Source: Aliarcobacter vitoriensis
GTDB taxonomy: Bacteria > Campylobacterota > Campylobacteria > Campylobacterales > Arcobacteraceae
Assembly (NCBI RefSeq): GCF_003316695.1
Contig: NZ_PDKB01000003.1
Location: 1 to 64,000 of the forward strand
Direction: 5' to 3'
DNA: 64,000 nucleotides
The notes below the pieces were generated by a model. The model had not been told where the DNA came from. It searched no databases and saw nothing but the letters and a program-made list of their open reading frames with translations. A program made the translations under genes and the position numbers. Shown here piece by piece: positions 28,928 through 37,798 of the stretch (its first letter is position 1; every line of letters starts with the position of its first letter).

Positions 28928-30184
28928 ATGATTTTTTTTAGAGTTACAAATAATATAAATATAAAAATAACAGATGGAACAGTTATAAAGTATAATAGAT
29001 TTAAAGCTCCCGTTGGAGTTGAGAATGAAACAGTTTATATTACAACATATGATGATTTTTTAGATTTTAAAGATATTTTGGCAAAAGTTGATAAAAATAA
29101 ATATATTGCAAAAACTATAAATGAAAATTCAGTTAAAGAAAACCCAAGATTTCCAGTTGAATTGGGAATTTTAAATATTCAAGAATTTGAAAATAGAACA
29201 AAGTTTGATAATATAGATTTTTTTGACATAAAAGAGCAAAATTTATTTCATCAACTAAAGAGCTTTCATAAAAATAGTATTCGTATCGCAGTGATTGGAA
29301 GTTTAGGAAATAGTATAAGTGATATGATATCTTCTATGGCAGCTTTGAGAATATTTTATAATAAATTAAGTGAAATCTATTCAAATGTAAAATTAGACAT
29401 ATATATAAAAGCTTCGAATAATAGTTATTATAAAAGAGATAAAGATATTTATTCTACGCAAGAATATATAAATGAAATTTTGCCATTGAGTATTGATAGT
29501 AAAAAGATTTGCGAATATGACTATTATGTTGATAATAGTGTTGATATTAGTAAAATATTAAATTTAAATATTGTTGATAGCTGGTTATTGAAATTTGGAA
29601 TTGATTATAGAAAAGTTTCAGATTTAGAGAAATTTTCAACATTAAAAATAGATAATTTTGAATTAACAAAAGGATTAAGTAATAAGTTACTTGAAGCGAA
29701 AAAGAGAGGAAAACTTCTTTTATATCATCCATATAGTGCTACTATAAATAAATCAATTCCACAAACTTTCGCTATAGATATTTTAAAATCTTTAATTGAA
29801 AAATTAGACGATTATACTATTGTTACAACTTTAAATGTTGATCCAAAAATAAAAAACGATAATCTTCTTGATTTATCTAATTTTTCTAAAACAATAGAAG
29901 ATTTTATTTTTATAGTATCTTCAATGGATAAAATAATTACTGCAAATACATCAGCATTGCACATAAGTGATACATTTATGATACCTACAGTTTGTATAAT
30001 TACTAGTGAAGAGTATGAAACTATTTTAAAATATTATAAATATGTTAAACCTCTTTTTGTAAAAAATAGTTCAAAAAATTTATCAAAATTTATATATGAA
30101 AATGATTTATTAACAATAAATAAATTTGATGAATGGAAAAAGCTTAAAGTAGATAAGATTATAAATTTATTAGAAACTTTTTGA
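28928..30184 (+). CDS. Uncharacterised protein with a glycosyltransferase-9-like C-terminal half
   Basis: A 418-residue cytoplasmic protein that I do not recognise by name. From about residue 118, IAVIGSLGNSISDMISSMAALR recalls the N-terminal motif of ADP-heptose transferases. LLLYHPYSATINKSIP (about 257-272) and IITANTSALHISDTFMIPTVCI (about 337-358) recall the donor-binding half of that fold. The conserved aspartates and glycines of true heptosyltransferases are partly missing. The first 115 residues look like a separate beta-rich domain. No clear Shine-Dalgarno precedes the ATG. It sits between trhP and purE, 12 bases after the former. Confidence 0.6.
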   Translation: MIFFRVTNNINIKITDGTVIKYNRFKAPVGVENETVYITTYDDFLDFKDILAKVDKNKYIAKTINENSVKENPRFPVELGILNIQEFENRTKFDNIDFFDIKEQNLFHQLKSFHKNSIRIAVIGSLGNSISDMISSMAALRIFYNKLSEIYSNVKLDIYIKASNNSYYKRDKDIYSTQEYINEILPLSIDSKKICEYDYYVDNSVDISKILNLNIVDSWLLKFGIDYRKVSDLEKFSTLKIDNFELTKGLSNKLLEAKKRGKLLLYHPYSATINKSIPQTFAIDILKSLIEKLDDYTIVTTLNVDPKIKNDNLLDLSNFSKTIEDFIFIVSSMDKIITANTSALHISDTFMIPTVCIITSEEYETILKYYKYVKPLFVKNSSKNLSKFIYENDLLTINKFDEWKKLKVDKIINLLETF

Positions 30185-30190
30185 TATAAT
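30185..30190 (+). promoter_or_regulatory. Predicted -10 element of the purE operon
   Basis: TATAAT overlaps the stop codon of the preceding gene and lies 32 bases before purE. AAAAGGTG is the ribosome site. Confidence 0.5.
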
Positions 30191-30222
30191 CTTGGAATTT
30201 TTAAAAAATAAAAAGGTGAAAA

Positions 30223-30717
30223 ATGAAATTTGTATCAATTATAATGGGTAGTAAATCTGATTATGAAATTATGAAAAACTGTGCTGATACTTTTGAACAG
30301 TTTAATGTAAAATATGAGTTAATTATATCTTCAGCTCATAGAAGTCCTGAAAGAACAAAAGAATATGTAAAAGATGCTGAAGAAAAAGGTGCAGTAGCCT
30401 TTATCGCAGCTGCTGGAATGGCTGCACACCTTGCTGGAGCATTAGCTGCAACAACAACAAAACCAATTATTGGTGTGCCTATGAAAGGTGGAGCAATGGA
30501 TGGTATGGATGCTATGCTTTCAACTGTTCAAATGCCAGCAGGAATGCCTGTTGCTACTGTTGCATTGGGAAAAGCAGGAGCTATTAATGCTGCTTATTTG
30601 GCTATGCAAATTTTAGCAATTAGTGATAAAGATTTAGCTGTTAAATTAAAAGAAGATAGAATGGTTAAAGCTAAAGCTGTTGAAAGTGATTCAAAAGATA
30701 TAGAAGTATTATTGTAA
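30223..30717 (+). CDS. purE: N5-carboxyaminoimidazole ribonucleotide mutase
   Basis: A 164-residue class I PurE, which moves the carboxyl group of N5-CAIR to make CAIR in purine synthesis. The signature MGSKSDYEIM (residues 8-17), SAHRSPERT (about 42-50) with the catalytic His, and AAAGMAAHLAGALAA and GVPMKG loops are all present. It opens a tight run of genes; its stop overlaps the start of the glutaredoxin-like gene by one base. Confidence 0.96.
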   Translation: MKFVSIIMGSKSDYEIMKNCADTFEQFNVKYELIISSAHRSPERTKEYVKDAEEKGAVAFIAAAGMAAHLAGALAATTTKPIIGVPMKGGAMDGMDAMLSTVQMPAGMPVATVALGKAGAINAAYLAMQILAISDKDLAVKLKEDRMVKAKAVESDSKDIEVLL

Positions 30718-30947
30718 TGAAACCTATTGCACTATTTACTTTACCAAATTGTAAATGGTGCAAAGATACGATTATCTACTTAAAAAGTAAAAAACTAAAA
30801 TTTAATCAAATAGATTTAACAAAAAATAAAGATGCTTTAAAAGATTGTCAAAAAAGATGTTCTGGTGCCCCTATTATTTTAATAGGAAATACTTGGATTT
30901 GTGGATTTGACAAAGAAAAAATAAATAAAGAGTTAGGAATTAAATAG
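30717..30947 (+). CDS. Glutaredoxin-like thioredoxin-fold protein
   Basis: A 76-residue protein with the glutaredoxin pattern: an N-terminal strand, the redox motif CKWC (residues 12-15, LPNCKWCKD), a helix, a cis-proline region GAPIILIG (about 50) and a terminal helix. It differs from GrxC in the motif (CKWC rather than CPYC). It is probably cytoplasmic, reducing protein or low-molecular-weight disulfides. It starts on the last base of purE and is followed immediately by glyQ (no gap), so expression is coupled to purine and glycyl-tRNA genes without an obvious functional link. Confidence 0.8.
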   Translation: MKPIALFTLPNCKWCKDTIIYLKSKKLKFNQIDLTKNKDALKDCQKRCSGAPIILIGNTWICGFDKEKINKELGIK

Positions 30948-31829
30948 ATGGTTACATTTTCACAGATGCTATTAAAACTACAAGAATTTTGGGCAAAGGA
31001 AGGGTGTAATATTGTACAACCTTATGATATTCCTGCTGGAGCTGGAACATTTCATCCAGCAACACTTTTAAGAAGTTTGGATAGTACTCCTTGGAGTACA
31101 GCCTATGTAGCCCCTTCAAGAAGACCAACAGATGGGAGATATGGAGAAAATCCAAATAGATTGGGAGCATATTATCAATTTCAAGTTTTGATAAAACCAA
31201 GTCCAGATAATATTCAAGATTTATACTTAAAATCTTTAGAATTTTTAGGATTAGATTTGAGTAGACATGATATCAGATTTGTTGAAGACAATTGGGAATC
31301 TCCAACTTTAGGTGCATGGGGACTTGGTTGGGAAGTTTGGCTTGATGGTATGGAAGTTACTCAGTTTACATATTTTCAGCAAGTAGGTGGTTTAGCTTGT
31401 GACCCAGTTGCTGTTGAAATAACTTATGGAACAGAAAGATTAGCTATGTATTTACAAGGAGTAGACAGTGTTTTTGATATAGTTTGGAATGAAAATAAAC
31501 ATGGAAAAACTACTTATGCAGATGTTCATAAAGAAGCAGAATATCAGTTTTCTAAGTATAATTTTGAAGTAGCAAATACTTCTATGTTATTTAAACATTT
31601 TGAAGATGCTTTTAATGAGTGTAAAGCTTGTTTAGAAGCTAATTTACCACTACCAGCTTATGACCAATGTATGTTAGCAAGTCATACGTTTAATACTTTA
31701 GATGCAAGAAAAGCTATAAGTGTAACTGAAAGACAAAACTATATTTTAAAAGTGAGAGAACTTGCACAAGCTTGTGCAGTTATGTACAAAGAGCAAGAAC
31801 AAGATAGATTAAAAAGAGTTGGAAGATAG
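30948..31829 (+). CDS. glyQ: Glycyl-tRNA synthetase alpha subunit
   Basis: A 293-residue class II catalytic subunit of the heterotetrameric glycyl-tRNA synthetase. It starts [15 protein letters not shown] and contains [38 protein letters not shown], a motif 2 arginine region and [16 protein letters not shown]. The beta subunit gene glyS is not in the window; in Campylobacterota the two subunits are often unlinked. The stop abuts the Nif3 gene start. Confidence 0.97.
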   Translation: MVTFSQMLLKLQEFWAKEGCNIVQPYDIPAGAGTFHPATLLRSLDSTPWSTAYVAPSRRPTDGRYGENPNRLGAYYQFQVLIKPSPDNIQDLYLKSLEFLGLDLSRHDIRFVEDNWESPTLGAWGLGWEVWLDGMEVTQFTYFQQVGGLACDPVAVEITYGTERLAMYLQGVDSVFDIVWNENKHGKTTYADVHKEAEYQFSKYNFEVANTSMLFKHFEDAFNECKACLEANLPLPAYDQCMLASHTFNTLDARKAISVTERQNYILKVRELAQACAVMYKEQEQDRLKRVGR

Positions 31830-32584
31830 TGAAAATAAAAGATATATATGAATTTTTAAACTCAATTTCTCCTTTTGAATTACAGGAAAAATGGGATAAT
31901 TCTGGACTTCTTGTAGGAAGTTTTGAAGATGAATTCGAAAATTTATATATTAGTATGGATTTAGATTTAACTTTAGTTCAAACTTTAAAGCCAAACTCTT
32001 TAGTAATTACTCATCATCCACTAATTTTTAGTGGATTAAAAAGAATAAATTATGACACATATAGTACAAAGATTTTAAAAGAGCTTATAAAAAAAAATAT
32101 ATCTTTAATATCAATGCATACAAATATAGATAAAACACACTTAAATAGATTTGTAGTTGAAGATATTTTGGAATTTAAAATAGTAAATCAAAATGAATTT
32201 ATTGCAAATTGTGAAGTAAATATGAGTTTTGAAAATCTTTTAAAACACCTAAATAAAAAGTTAAATTTGAAAAATATAAAGTTTGTAAAAACAAAAGATT
32301 ATATAAAAAATATAGCTATTTGTACAGGTTCAGCTATGAGTTTAATAGATGAAGTGAAAGCAGATTGTTTTATAACAGGTGATATAAAATATCACGATGC
32401 AATGGAAGCAAAAGCAAGAGATTTGTCATTAATTGATATTCGACACTATGAGAGTGAAAATAGTTTTAATCTACTATTGGAATATCTTTTAGATGAATAT
32501 TTGAAAAAAAATAAATTAAAAGCTATAATAACAGCTTCAAAAAATCCATTTGAGTTTTTTATAGAAGGAGAAAACATTGAATAA
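31829..32584 (+). CDS. Nif3/YbgI-family dinuclear metal-centre protein
   Basis: A 251-residue protein of the NIF3 (GTP cyclohydrolase I type 2) family. The predicted metal ligands are visible: ITHHPLIFSG (His pair about residues 63-64), SMHTNIDKTH (about 93-99) and late DIRHYESEN (about 213-218). E. coli YbgI contributes to DNA damage tolerance and some homologues bind iron; the reaction is unsettled. The start is GTG at 31829, overlapping the glyQ stop. It overlaps the zinc ribbon gene by eight bases at its end. Confidence 0.85.
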   Translation: MKIKDIYEFLNSISPFELQEKWDNSGLLVGSFEDEFENLYISMDLDLTLVQTLKPNSLVITHHPLIFSGLKRINYDTYSTKILKELIKKNISLISMHTNIDKTHLNRFVVEDILEFKIVNQNEFIANCEVNMSFENLLKHLNKKLNLKNIKFVKTKDYIKNIAICTGSAMSLIDEVKADCFITGDIKYHDAMEAKARDLSLIDIRHYESENSFNLLLEYLLDEYLKKNKLKAIITASKNPFEFFIEGENIE

Positions 32585-33305
32585 GTATTTACAGGATTTA
32601 ATAACTTTATCAAAATATGATACAAGTATTAGTCAATTTGATCCAAAGATTGAAAATCAAAAGTCAAAATTAGCAGTTTTTGTAGAAACAGCAGAAGCAT
32701 TAAAAAGTTCTATAAACTCTATTTATTTAGAAATAGATGAGTTAAAATCAAAAAGAACTAAAAACAATATTCATCTTGCAGAATTAAAAACAAAGTTAGA
32801 TAGTATTGCAAAAAAGAATAAAGATGTAACAAATGAAAAAGAGTTAAAAGCTCTACAACTTGAAGAAGATATAGCAAAAGAGCAGGTTTCTTTTGCAAAT
32901 GAAGAGATAGAAAGACTTGATAAATTAACTGTGGCAAAAGAAGATACTTTAAAAGAACTTCAAGAGAAATTAAAAGTTGAAGAAGAAGATATTAAGGAGA
33001 TTAAAGTTGCAGTTGATCAAGAAATTGAATCTATAAATGAAGAAAGAAATGTTGTTTATGCACAAAGAAATGAACTTTTAGGACAATTTGATAAAAAAAT
33101 TCTAACTTTCTATGAAAAAATTAAAAGATGGGCTAAAGATACAGCAGTTGTTCCTGTAAAAAAACAGGCTTGTTATGGGTGCTTTATGAAAATAAATGAC
33201 AAAACTTATGCAGAGGTTATAAAAGGTGAAGAGATTGTAAACTGTCTTCATTGTGGAAGAATCCTTTATAAAGGTGAAGAAGAAACTATTTCACAAGAGG
33301 CTTAA
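32577..33305 (+). CDS. Coiled-coil C4 zinc ribbon protein, HP0958 (FlgZ)-like
   Basis: A 242-residue protein with a long antiparallel coiled coil (about residues 20-175) and a C-terminal zinc ribbon: CYGCFMKI (about 196-199) paired with CLHCGRIL (about 221-224). In H. pylori HP0958 protects sigma-54 from turnover and binds flaA mRNA. The start is TTG at 32577, inside the end of the Nif3 gene, with GGAG just upstream. Gene order around it matches C. jejuni Cj0705-Cj0707 as I remember it. The flagellar role is known from H. pylori and only inferred here. Confidence 0.8.
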   Translation: MNKYLQDLITLSKYDTSISQFDPKIENQKSKLAVFVETAEALKSSINSIYLEIDELKSKRTKNNIHLAELKTKLDSIAKKNKDVTNEKELKALQLEEDIAKEQVSFANEEIERLDKLTVAKEDTLKELQEKLKVEEEDIKEIKVAVDQEIESINEERNVVYAQRNELLGQFDKKILTFYEKIKRWAKDTAVVPVKKQACYGCFMKINDKTYAEVIKGEEIVNCLHCGRILYKGEEETISQEA

Positions 33306-33306
33306 T

Positions 33307-34455
33307 TTGAGCCTCTTTAGTATATTTTACAATTTTATTTTAATAGTTGTTTATATACTGTTTATTCCATTTTTACTTTATAAAACAAAAACAAATAAGT
33401 ACAAACAAGCAATCCCCGCAAAATTTTTTTTAAGAAATAATCCAAAATTTGATAAATCTGGTGTTTGGTTTCACTGTTGTTCTATGGGGGAAGTAAGAGC
33501 GATTAAGCCACTTATTCAAAGATATAAAAATGAGTCAAATGTAACTGTTATTACAAATACAGGATTTTCAGAAGCTAAGAATCTCTTAGATAGTGTAAGG
33601 TATCTTCCTTTTGAGATTTTTTTACCATTTTGGATTACAAAACAAAAAGTTTTAGTTGTTATGGAAGCTGAACTTTGGTATATGCTTTTTTTAGTTGCAA
33701 AAAGAAAAAGTGCTAAAACGATTTTAATAAATGCTAGAATTTCTGATAAATCATATAAATCATATAAAAGATTTAGTTTTTTTTATAAGAAAATATTTAA
33801 TAATATTGATAAAGTTTTTGCACAAAGTGATATTGATAAAAAAAGACTTGAAGAGTTAGGTGCAAAAAATATTGAAATTATTGGAAATATAAAATTAGCT
33901 CAACTTCCACAAAAAAATATTGATTTATCAAAGCCAAAAGAAGTTCTAATAACTGCTGGAAGTACACATGAAAATGAAGAAGAATTAATATTAAATTCAT
34001 ATAAAAAAGATTTTGGTAGATTAGTCATTGTTCCAAGACATCCAGAAAGATTTGAAAAAGTTGATTTTTTGATTAAAAATTTTATAAAAGATAAAGATTT
34101 AACATATCATAGATTTAGTAGTAAAGAAGATTTTACAAGTGATATTGTTTTAGTTGATAAAATGGGTATTTTAAATGACATTTATGCGATAAGTGATGTC
34201 ACTATTTTAGGTGGGGCATTTGAAAGAATTGGTGGACACAATCCCATAGAACCAGCATATTTTGGAAATATAATAATAAGTGGAAAAAATATTTTTAATC
34301 AAAAATCACTTTTTGATTGTATAAAAAATTACTATTTAGTTGAAAATAGTGAAATAGGAAATTATTTAGAGAATTTAAAAACTTTAAAAAAACCAGAGCT
34401 TACTAAAGCTGGATCTTTTGATCCAATAATTAAGGAGATAGATAAATGGCTGTAA
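33307..34455 (+). CDS. waaA: 3-deoxy-D-manno-octulosonic acid (Kdo) transferase
   Basis: A 382-residue inner-membrane-anchored glycosyltransferase that adds Kdo to lipid A precursor. The N-terminal anchor SLFSIFYNFILIVVYILFIP is followed by GVWFHCCSMGEVRAIKPLI (GT30 signature with the catalytic Glu), VLVVMEAELWYM, INARISDKSY, and the donor-binding IVPRHPERFE and GGAFERIGGHNPIEPAYFG. I moved the start from an upstream GTG at 33253 to TTG 33307, because AAGAGG (33295-33300) lies six bases before it and the membrane anchor then begins directly. Confidence 0.93.
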   Translation: MSLFSIFYNFILIVVYILFIPFLLYKTKTNKYKQAIPAKFFLRNNPKFDKSGVWFHCCSMGEVRAIKPLIQRYKNESNVTVITNTGFSEAKNLLDSVRYLPFEIFLPFWITKQKVLVVMEAELWYMLFLVAKRKSAKTILINARISDKSYKSYKRFSFFYKKIFNNIDKVFAQSDIDKKRLEELGAKNIEIIGNIKLAQLPQKNIDLSKPKEVLITAGSTHENEEELILNSYKKDFGRLVIVPRHPERFEKVDFLIKNFIKDKDLTYHRFSSKEDFTSDIVLVDKMGILNDIYAISDVTILGGAFERIGGHNPIEPAYFGNIIISGKNIFNQKSLFDCIKNYYLVENSEIGNYLENLKTLKKPELTKAGSFDPIIKEIDKWL

Positions 34456-35198
34456 TGTATGATAAAGCTTATAAGCTTTTAGCACAACAAGAAAAAATTT
34501 CAAATTCAAAAGCGAAAGAGTTAATTGATAGAGGTTTAGTTAAAGTTGGTGATAAAAAAGTTTTAATAGCACGTGGTGAAATAAAAACTGATACAAAATT
34601 TAGTGTAAAAGAAGTGGCAAAAACTAAAGTTATTTTTGAAGATGAAAATATTTTGGTTGTTGATAAACCAGCTTTTATAACAGCAGATGAAATAGCAAAA
34701 ACATTTGACAAGGCTATACTTTTAAATAGGCTTGATAAAGAAACAAGTGGTGTTATGATGTTTGCAAAAAATGAAGAATTCCAAAAAAAAGCTATTAAAG
34801 AGTTTGCACAAAATAGAGTTTATAAAGAGTATGTTGCTATTGTTGAAGGAAAAGTTGTAGAAGAAATAGAAATTGATAAACCAATTTTGACAACAAAAGA
34901 TAGAGGAATGGCAAAATCTAAAATTGATAAACATGGAAAAAGTGCAAAAACAACTGTTTATCCAATGCTTGTTGAAGGAAATAAATCAAAAATAAAATTA
35001 GTAATAGAAAGTGGAAGAACTCATCAAATTAGAGTACATTTAAGTTCTGTTGGATTACCGATTATTGGTGATGCAATATACGGAAGAACGGCATCAAATG
35101 TAAATAGAGTTTTACTTCACTCAAAAATTACAAAGATTTTTGACTATACTTTTGAAGCACGAGAACCAAAAGAGTTCAAAGTGTATGATTTTAATTAA
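34446..35198 (+). CDS. RluA-family rRNA pseudouridine synthase
   Basis: A 250-residue enzyme that isomerises uridine in rRNA. An N-terminal S4-like RNA-binding segment (about 12-50, SNSKAKELIDRGLVKVGDKKV) precedes the catalytic domain. The active-site aspartate is in LLNRLDKETSGVMMFAKN (about residue 96), and ESGRTHQIRVHLSSVGLPIIGDAIYG is the conserved C-terminal motif. The target position cannot be fixed by sequence alone; C. jejuni has a homologue (Cj0708) at the same place. It overlaps the end of waaA by ten bases. Confidence 0.88.
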   Translation: MAVMYDKAYKLLAQQEKISNSKAKELIDRGLVKVGDKKVLIARGEIKTDTKFSVKEVAKTKVIFEDENILVVDKPAFITADEIAKTFDKAILLNRLDKETSGVMMFAKNEEFQKKAIKEFAQNRVYKEYVAIVEGKVVEEIEIDKPILTTKDRGMAKSKIDKHGKSAKTTVYPMLVEGNKSKIKLVIESGRTHQIRVHLSSVGLPIIGDAIYGRTASNVNRVLLHSKITKIFDYTFEAREPKEFKVYDFN

Positions 35199-35220
35199 TT
35201 CTTAAGATTATAAAATACAT

Positions 35221-35243
35221 AAATCCCATAATGAAGGGATTTT
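35221..35243 (+). terminator. Terminator after the pseudouridine synthase gene
   Basis: AAATCCC (35221-35227) pairs with GGGATTT (35236-35242), followed by a short T stretch. It separates the purE-to-pseudouridine synthase run from ffh. Confidence 0.55.
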
Positions 35244-35314
35244 GTAAAAACTACAAACTAAAAAAATACTTAAAAATCTTAAATCAATTAATCTATATTA
35301 AAGTAAAATTTTAA

Positions 35315-35320
35315 TAGAAT
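35315..35320 (+). promoter_or_regulatory. Predicted -10 element of the ffh operon
   Basis: TAGAAT 28 bases before the TTG start of ffh, in a 150-base gap that also holds the preceding terminator. Confidence 0.4.
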
Positions 35321-35348
35321 CCCAAAATAAAAATTTATGGAGATATAT

Positions 35349-36701
35349 TTGTTTGATTCAATAACAGGTTCAATACGTGGCATAGTAAATAAAATAAGAC
35401 ATCAAGATGATGTTACATCATTAAGTCGTGCGATATCTGAATTAAAAAAAGCATTTTTAAAAGCTGATGTTCATCATAAAACTACAAAAGAACTATTGAA
35501 TGCAATTGAAATTGGTACAAAAAATATAGGAATTGGACAAGATAATTTTATAAAAGTTCTAAAAGAAGAACTTACAAAAACTTTAACTGCAAATGGAAAT
35601 CAAGGTTTTGTATTTTCTTCAACTCCTCCAACTGTTGTTTTGATGACAGGACTTCAAGGAAGTGGAAAAACAACAACGACTGGTAAATTAGCAAATTATT
35701 TAAAAACAAGAAAGAAAAAAGTTTTAGTTGCCGCTTGTGATTTACAAAGACTTGCAGCAGTTGAGCAGCTAAAACAAATAGCAGCTTCTATTGAAGTTGA
35801 TATATATTTTGATGAGGGCGAAAAAAATCCTATAAAAATTGCTTTTGCAGCAAAAGAAAAAGCTATAAAAGAGCATTATGATGTACTTTTGATAGATACA
35901 GCTGGACGATTGGCAATAGATGAAGAGCTAATGGAACAGTTAAAAGATATTAAAAATGCCATAAATCCAAATGAGATTTTTTATGTAGCAGACTCTTTAA
36001 CAGGACATGATGCAACTAAAACTGCAACAACATTTAAAGAAAAAATAGGAATAGATGGAGTTATTTTATCAAAATACGATGGAGATACAAAGGGTGGAGT
36101 AGCACTTAGTATTGCTTCTCAAGTTGAAGTTCCTTTAAGGTTCATTGGTATTGGTGAAAAAATGCCAGATTTGGAAGTATTTATTCCAGATAGAATTGTA
36201 TCAAGACTTTTAGGGCTTGGTGATATTGATGGACTTGCTGAAAAAACATCAGCAATTATTGATGAAAAAAAAGCAAAAGAAGTTACTAAAAAAATAAAAA
36301 AAGGTGAGTTTAACTTTAATGACTTTTTAGAGCAACTTCAAATGATGAGTAAACTTGGAAGTTTAAAATCAATTATAGGAATGATACCTGGGCTTTCTTC
36401 TATGGCTCCAGCACTAAAAGATATGGATTTTGAAAATTCAAAAGAGATTATAAGAATAAAAGCACTTATTTCTTCAATGACTTCAAAAGAGAGGGAAAAT
36501 CCTGATCTTTTAAATCCAAGCAGAAAAAAAAGAATTTCTTTAGGTTCAGGACTTAGTGAAGTTCAAGTAAATAAAATATTGAAACAATTTAAAAATGCTT
36601 CAAAAATGGCAAAACAGTTATCAAGTAAAGGTGGAATGAAAGGTTTACAAAATATGCTCTCTCAAGTTGGAGCAAATGGAATGCCTAAAATTCCAAGATA
36701 A
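35349..36701 (+). CDS. ffh: Signal recognition particle protein
   Basis: A 450-residue SRP54 GTPase that delivers nascent membrane proteins to FtsY. The N domain is followed by the G domain: GLQGSGKTTTTGKLA (G1), DLQRLAAVEQLK, DTAGRLAIDEE (G3), TKGGVALSI. The C-terminal M domain is methionine-rich (MMSKLGSLKSIIGMIPGLSSM and NMLSQVGANGMPKIPR). I placed the start at TTG 35349 (MFDSITGSIRG) with GGAG at 35339-35342, matching the usual family N terminus. An upstream in-frame ATG at 35337 overlaps that ribosome site. Confidence 0.95.
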   Translation: MFDSITGSIRGIVNKIRHQDDVTSLSRAISELKKAFLKADVHHKTTKELLNAIEIGTKNIGIGQDNFIKVLKEELTKTLTANGNQGFVFSSTPPTVVLMTGLQGSGKTTTTGKLANYLKTRKKKVLVAACDLQRLAAVEQLKQIAASIEVDIYFDEGEKNPIKIAFAAKEKAIKEHYDVLLIDTAGRLAIDEELMEQLKDIKNAINPNEIFYVADSLTGHDATKTATTFKEKIGIDGVILSKYDGDTKGGVALSIASQVEVPLRFIGIGEKMPDLEVFIPDRIVSRLLGLGDIDGLAEKTSAIIDEKKAKEVTKKIKKGEFNFNDFLEQLQMMSKLGSLKSIIGMIPGLSSMAPALKDMDFENSKEIIRIKALISSMTSKERENPDLLNPSRKKRISLGSGLSEVQVNKILKQFKNASKMAKQLSSKGGMKGLQNMLSQVGANGMPKIPR

Positions 36702-36710
36702 AAATATTAA

Positions 36711-36757
36711 ATAGTATTGAGTTGTGAACTTGTTTTGAGTTCAGAATTCAATACTAT
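36711..36757 (+). promoter_or_regulatory. Two-tier hairpin in the rpsP leader
   Basis: ATAGTATTGA (36711-36720) pairs with TCAATACTAT (36748-36757), and inside it TGAACT (36725-36730) pairs with AGTTCA (36738-36743). No T-run follows, so it is more likely an mRNA processing or regulatory structure than a full terminator between ffh and rpsP. Confidence 0.5.
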
Positions 36758-36778
36758 AAATTTAAAAAAGGAAATAAA

Positions 36779-37006
36779 ATGACAGTAATTAGATTAACAA
36801 GAATGGGAAGAAACAAAAAACCATTTTATAGAATAGTTGTAACTGATTCAAGAAAAAGAAGAGATTCAGGATGGATTGAATCAATTGGTTACTTTAATCC
36901 AGTTGTTGAACCAAAAGTTCTTAAAATTGATGAAGAAAGATATAACTATTGGTTAAGTGTTGGTGCAAAACCATCTGAAAAAGTTAAAAAATTAGCTTCT
37001 AAATAA
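36779..37006 (+). CDS. rpsP: 30S ribosomal protein S16
   Basis: A 75-residue ribosomal protein starting [31 protein letters not shown], which is diagnostic, and ending [24 protein letters not shown] precedes the ATG. It leads the rpsP-khpA-rimM group. Confidence 0.97.
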   Translation: MTVIRLTRMGRNKKPFYRIVVTDSRKRRDSGWIESIGYFNPVVEPKVLKIDEERYNYWLSVGAKPSEKVKKLASK

Positions 37007-37021
37007 TTATATTGAAATAAC

Positions 37022-37261
37022 ATGATTACAAATTTCATAGAAAATTATGCAAAATTAGTTGTAGCTGTTCCAGAAGATGTCGTTGTTTCTAAAGAACAAA
37101 TAGATGAACATTTTGCCGAGATTACAATAAATGTTAATAGTGTTGATATTGGAAAACTTATTGGTAAAAATGGTAATATGATAAATGCTTTAAAAACTAT
37201 TGCAAATGGTTGTAAAGCAAAAGATGGAATATCTTATAAAATACAAGTAGTTACAAAGTAA
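37022..37261 (+). CDS. khpA: KH-domain RNA-binding protein KhpA
   Basis: A 79-residue protein made almost entirely of one KH domain. The GKLIGKNGNMINALKTI motif (about residues 44-60) contains the GxxG loop as GKNG. KhpA proteins bind RNA, sometimes with KhpB/Jag, and affect cell size and small-RNA networks. The gene lies between rpsP and rimM, its standard location, 15 bases after the former and 3 bases before the latter. Confidence 0.92.
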   Translation: MITNFIENYAKLVVAVPEDVVVSKEQIDEHFAEITINVNSVDIGKLIGKNGNMINALKTIANGCKAKDGISYKIQVVTK

Positions 37262-37264
37262 TAT

Positions 37265-37795
37265 ATGAATAATAGTATTTATGTTGCAAAATTAGGGAAA
37301 GCAGTTGGCTTACAAGGTCATTTAAGACTTTTTATTGACTCTGATTTTCCTGAACAGTTTAAAAAAGGTGCAGTTTTTACTACAAATAAAAAAGTTTTAT
37401 TAAAAGTTTTAGAGTATAACCCAAGTAGAGAACTTATTAGGTTTGAAGATTATTTGGATATGGATACTGCAAAGAAACTTACGAATAGTGAACTTTTTAC
37501 ATCTATTGAAAATACAAAAGAATCTTGTAAATTAAAAGAAAATGAACATTTCTGGTTTGATTTAATCTCTTGTGAAATTTTTGAAAATGATTTGAAATTG
37601 GGAATAGTAAAAGATATGCACAGATTTCCTTTAAATGATTATTTAGAAGTTTCTACTGATATTGAACTTATAAATAAAAATTTACCAAAAACATTTTTAA
37701 TACCTCATATTTTTGATAGTTTCATTGAAAAAATAGATATTGAACAAAAAAAGATTTTTGTTAAGAATTCATTTGAAATATTAGAAAATTCTTAA
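37265..37795 (+). CDS. rimM: 16S rRNA processing protein RimM
   Basis: A 176-residue 30S maturation factor acting on the head domain with S19. The N-terminal RimM domain begins IYVAKLGKAVGLQGHLRLFIDSDFPEQ and a C-terminal PRC-barrel-like region contains HFWFDLISCEIF and FLIPHIFDSFIEKIDIEQKKI. It ends three bases before the convergent SPOR-like gene; trmD and rplS, which normally follow, are absent here. No terminator hairpin is visible between the convergent genes. Confidence 0.92.
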   Translation: MNNSIYVAKLGKAVGLQGHLRLFIDSDFPEQFKKGAVFTTNKKVLLKVLEYNPSRELIRFEDYLDMDTAKKLTNSELFTSIENTKESCKLKENEHFWFDLISCEIFENDLKLGIVKDMHRFPLNDYLEVSTDIELINKNLPKTFLIPHIFDSFIEKIDIEQKKIFVKNSFEILENS

Positions 37796-37798
37796 TTT

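Noticed and set aside
34446-35198. Assigning the pseudouridine synthase as RluC or RluD
   Set aside because: The active-site motif fits the RluA superfamily, but target specificity cannot be read from these residues.
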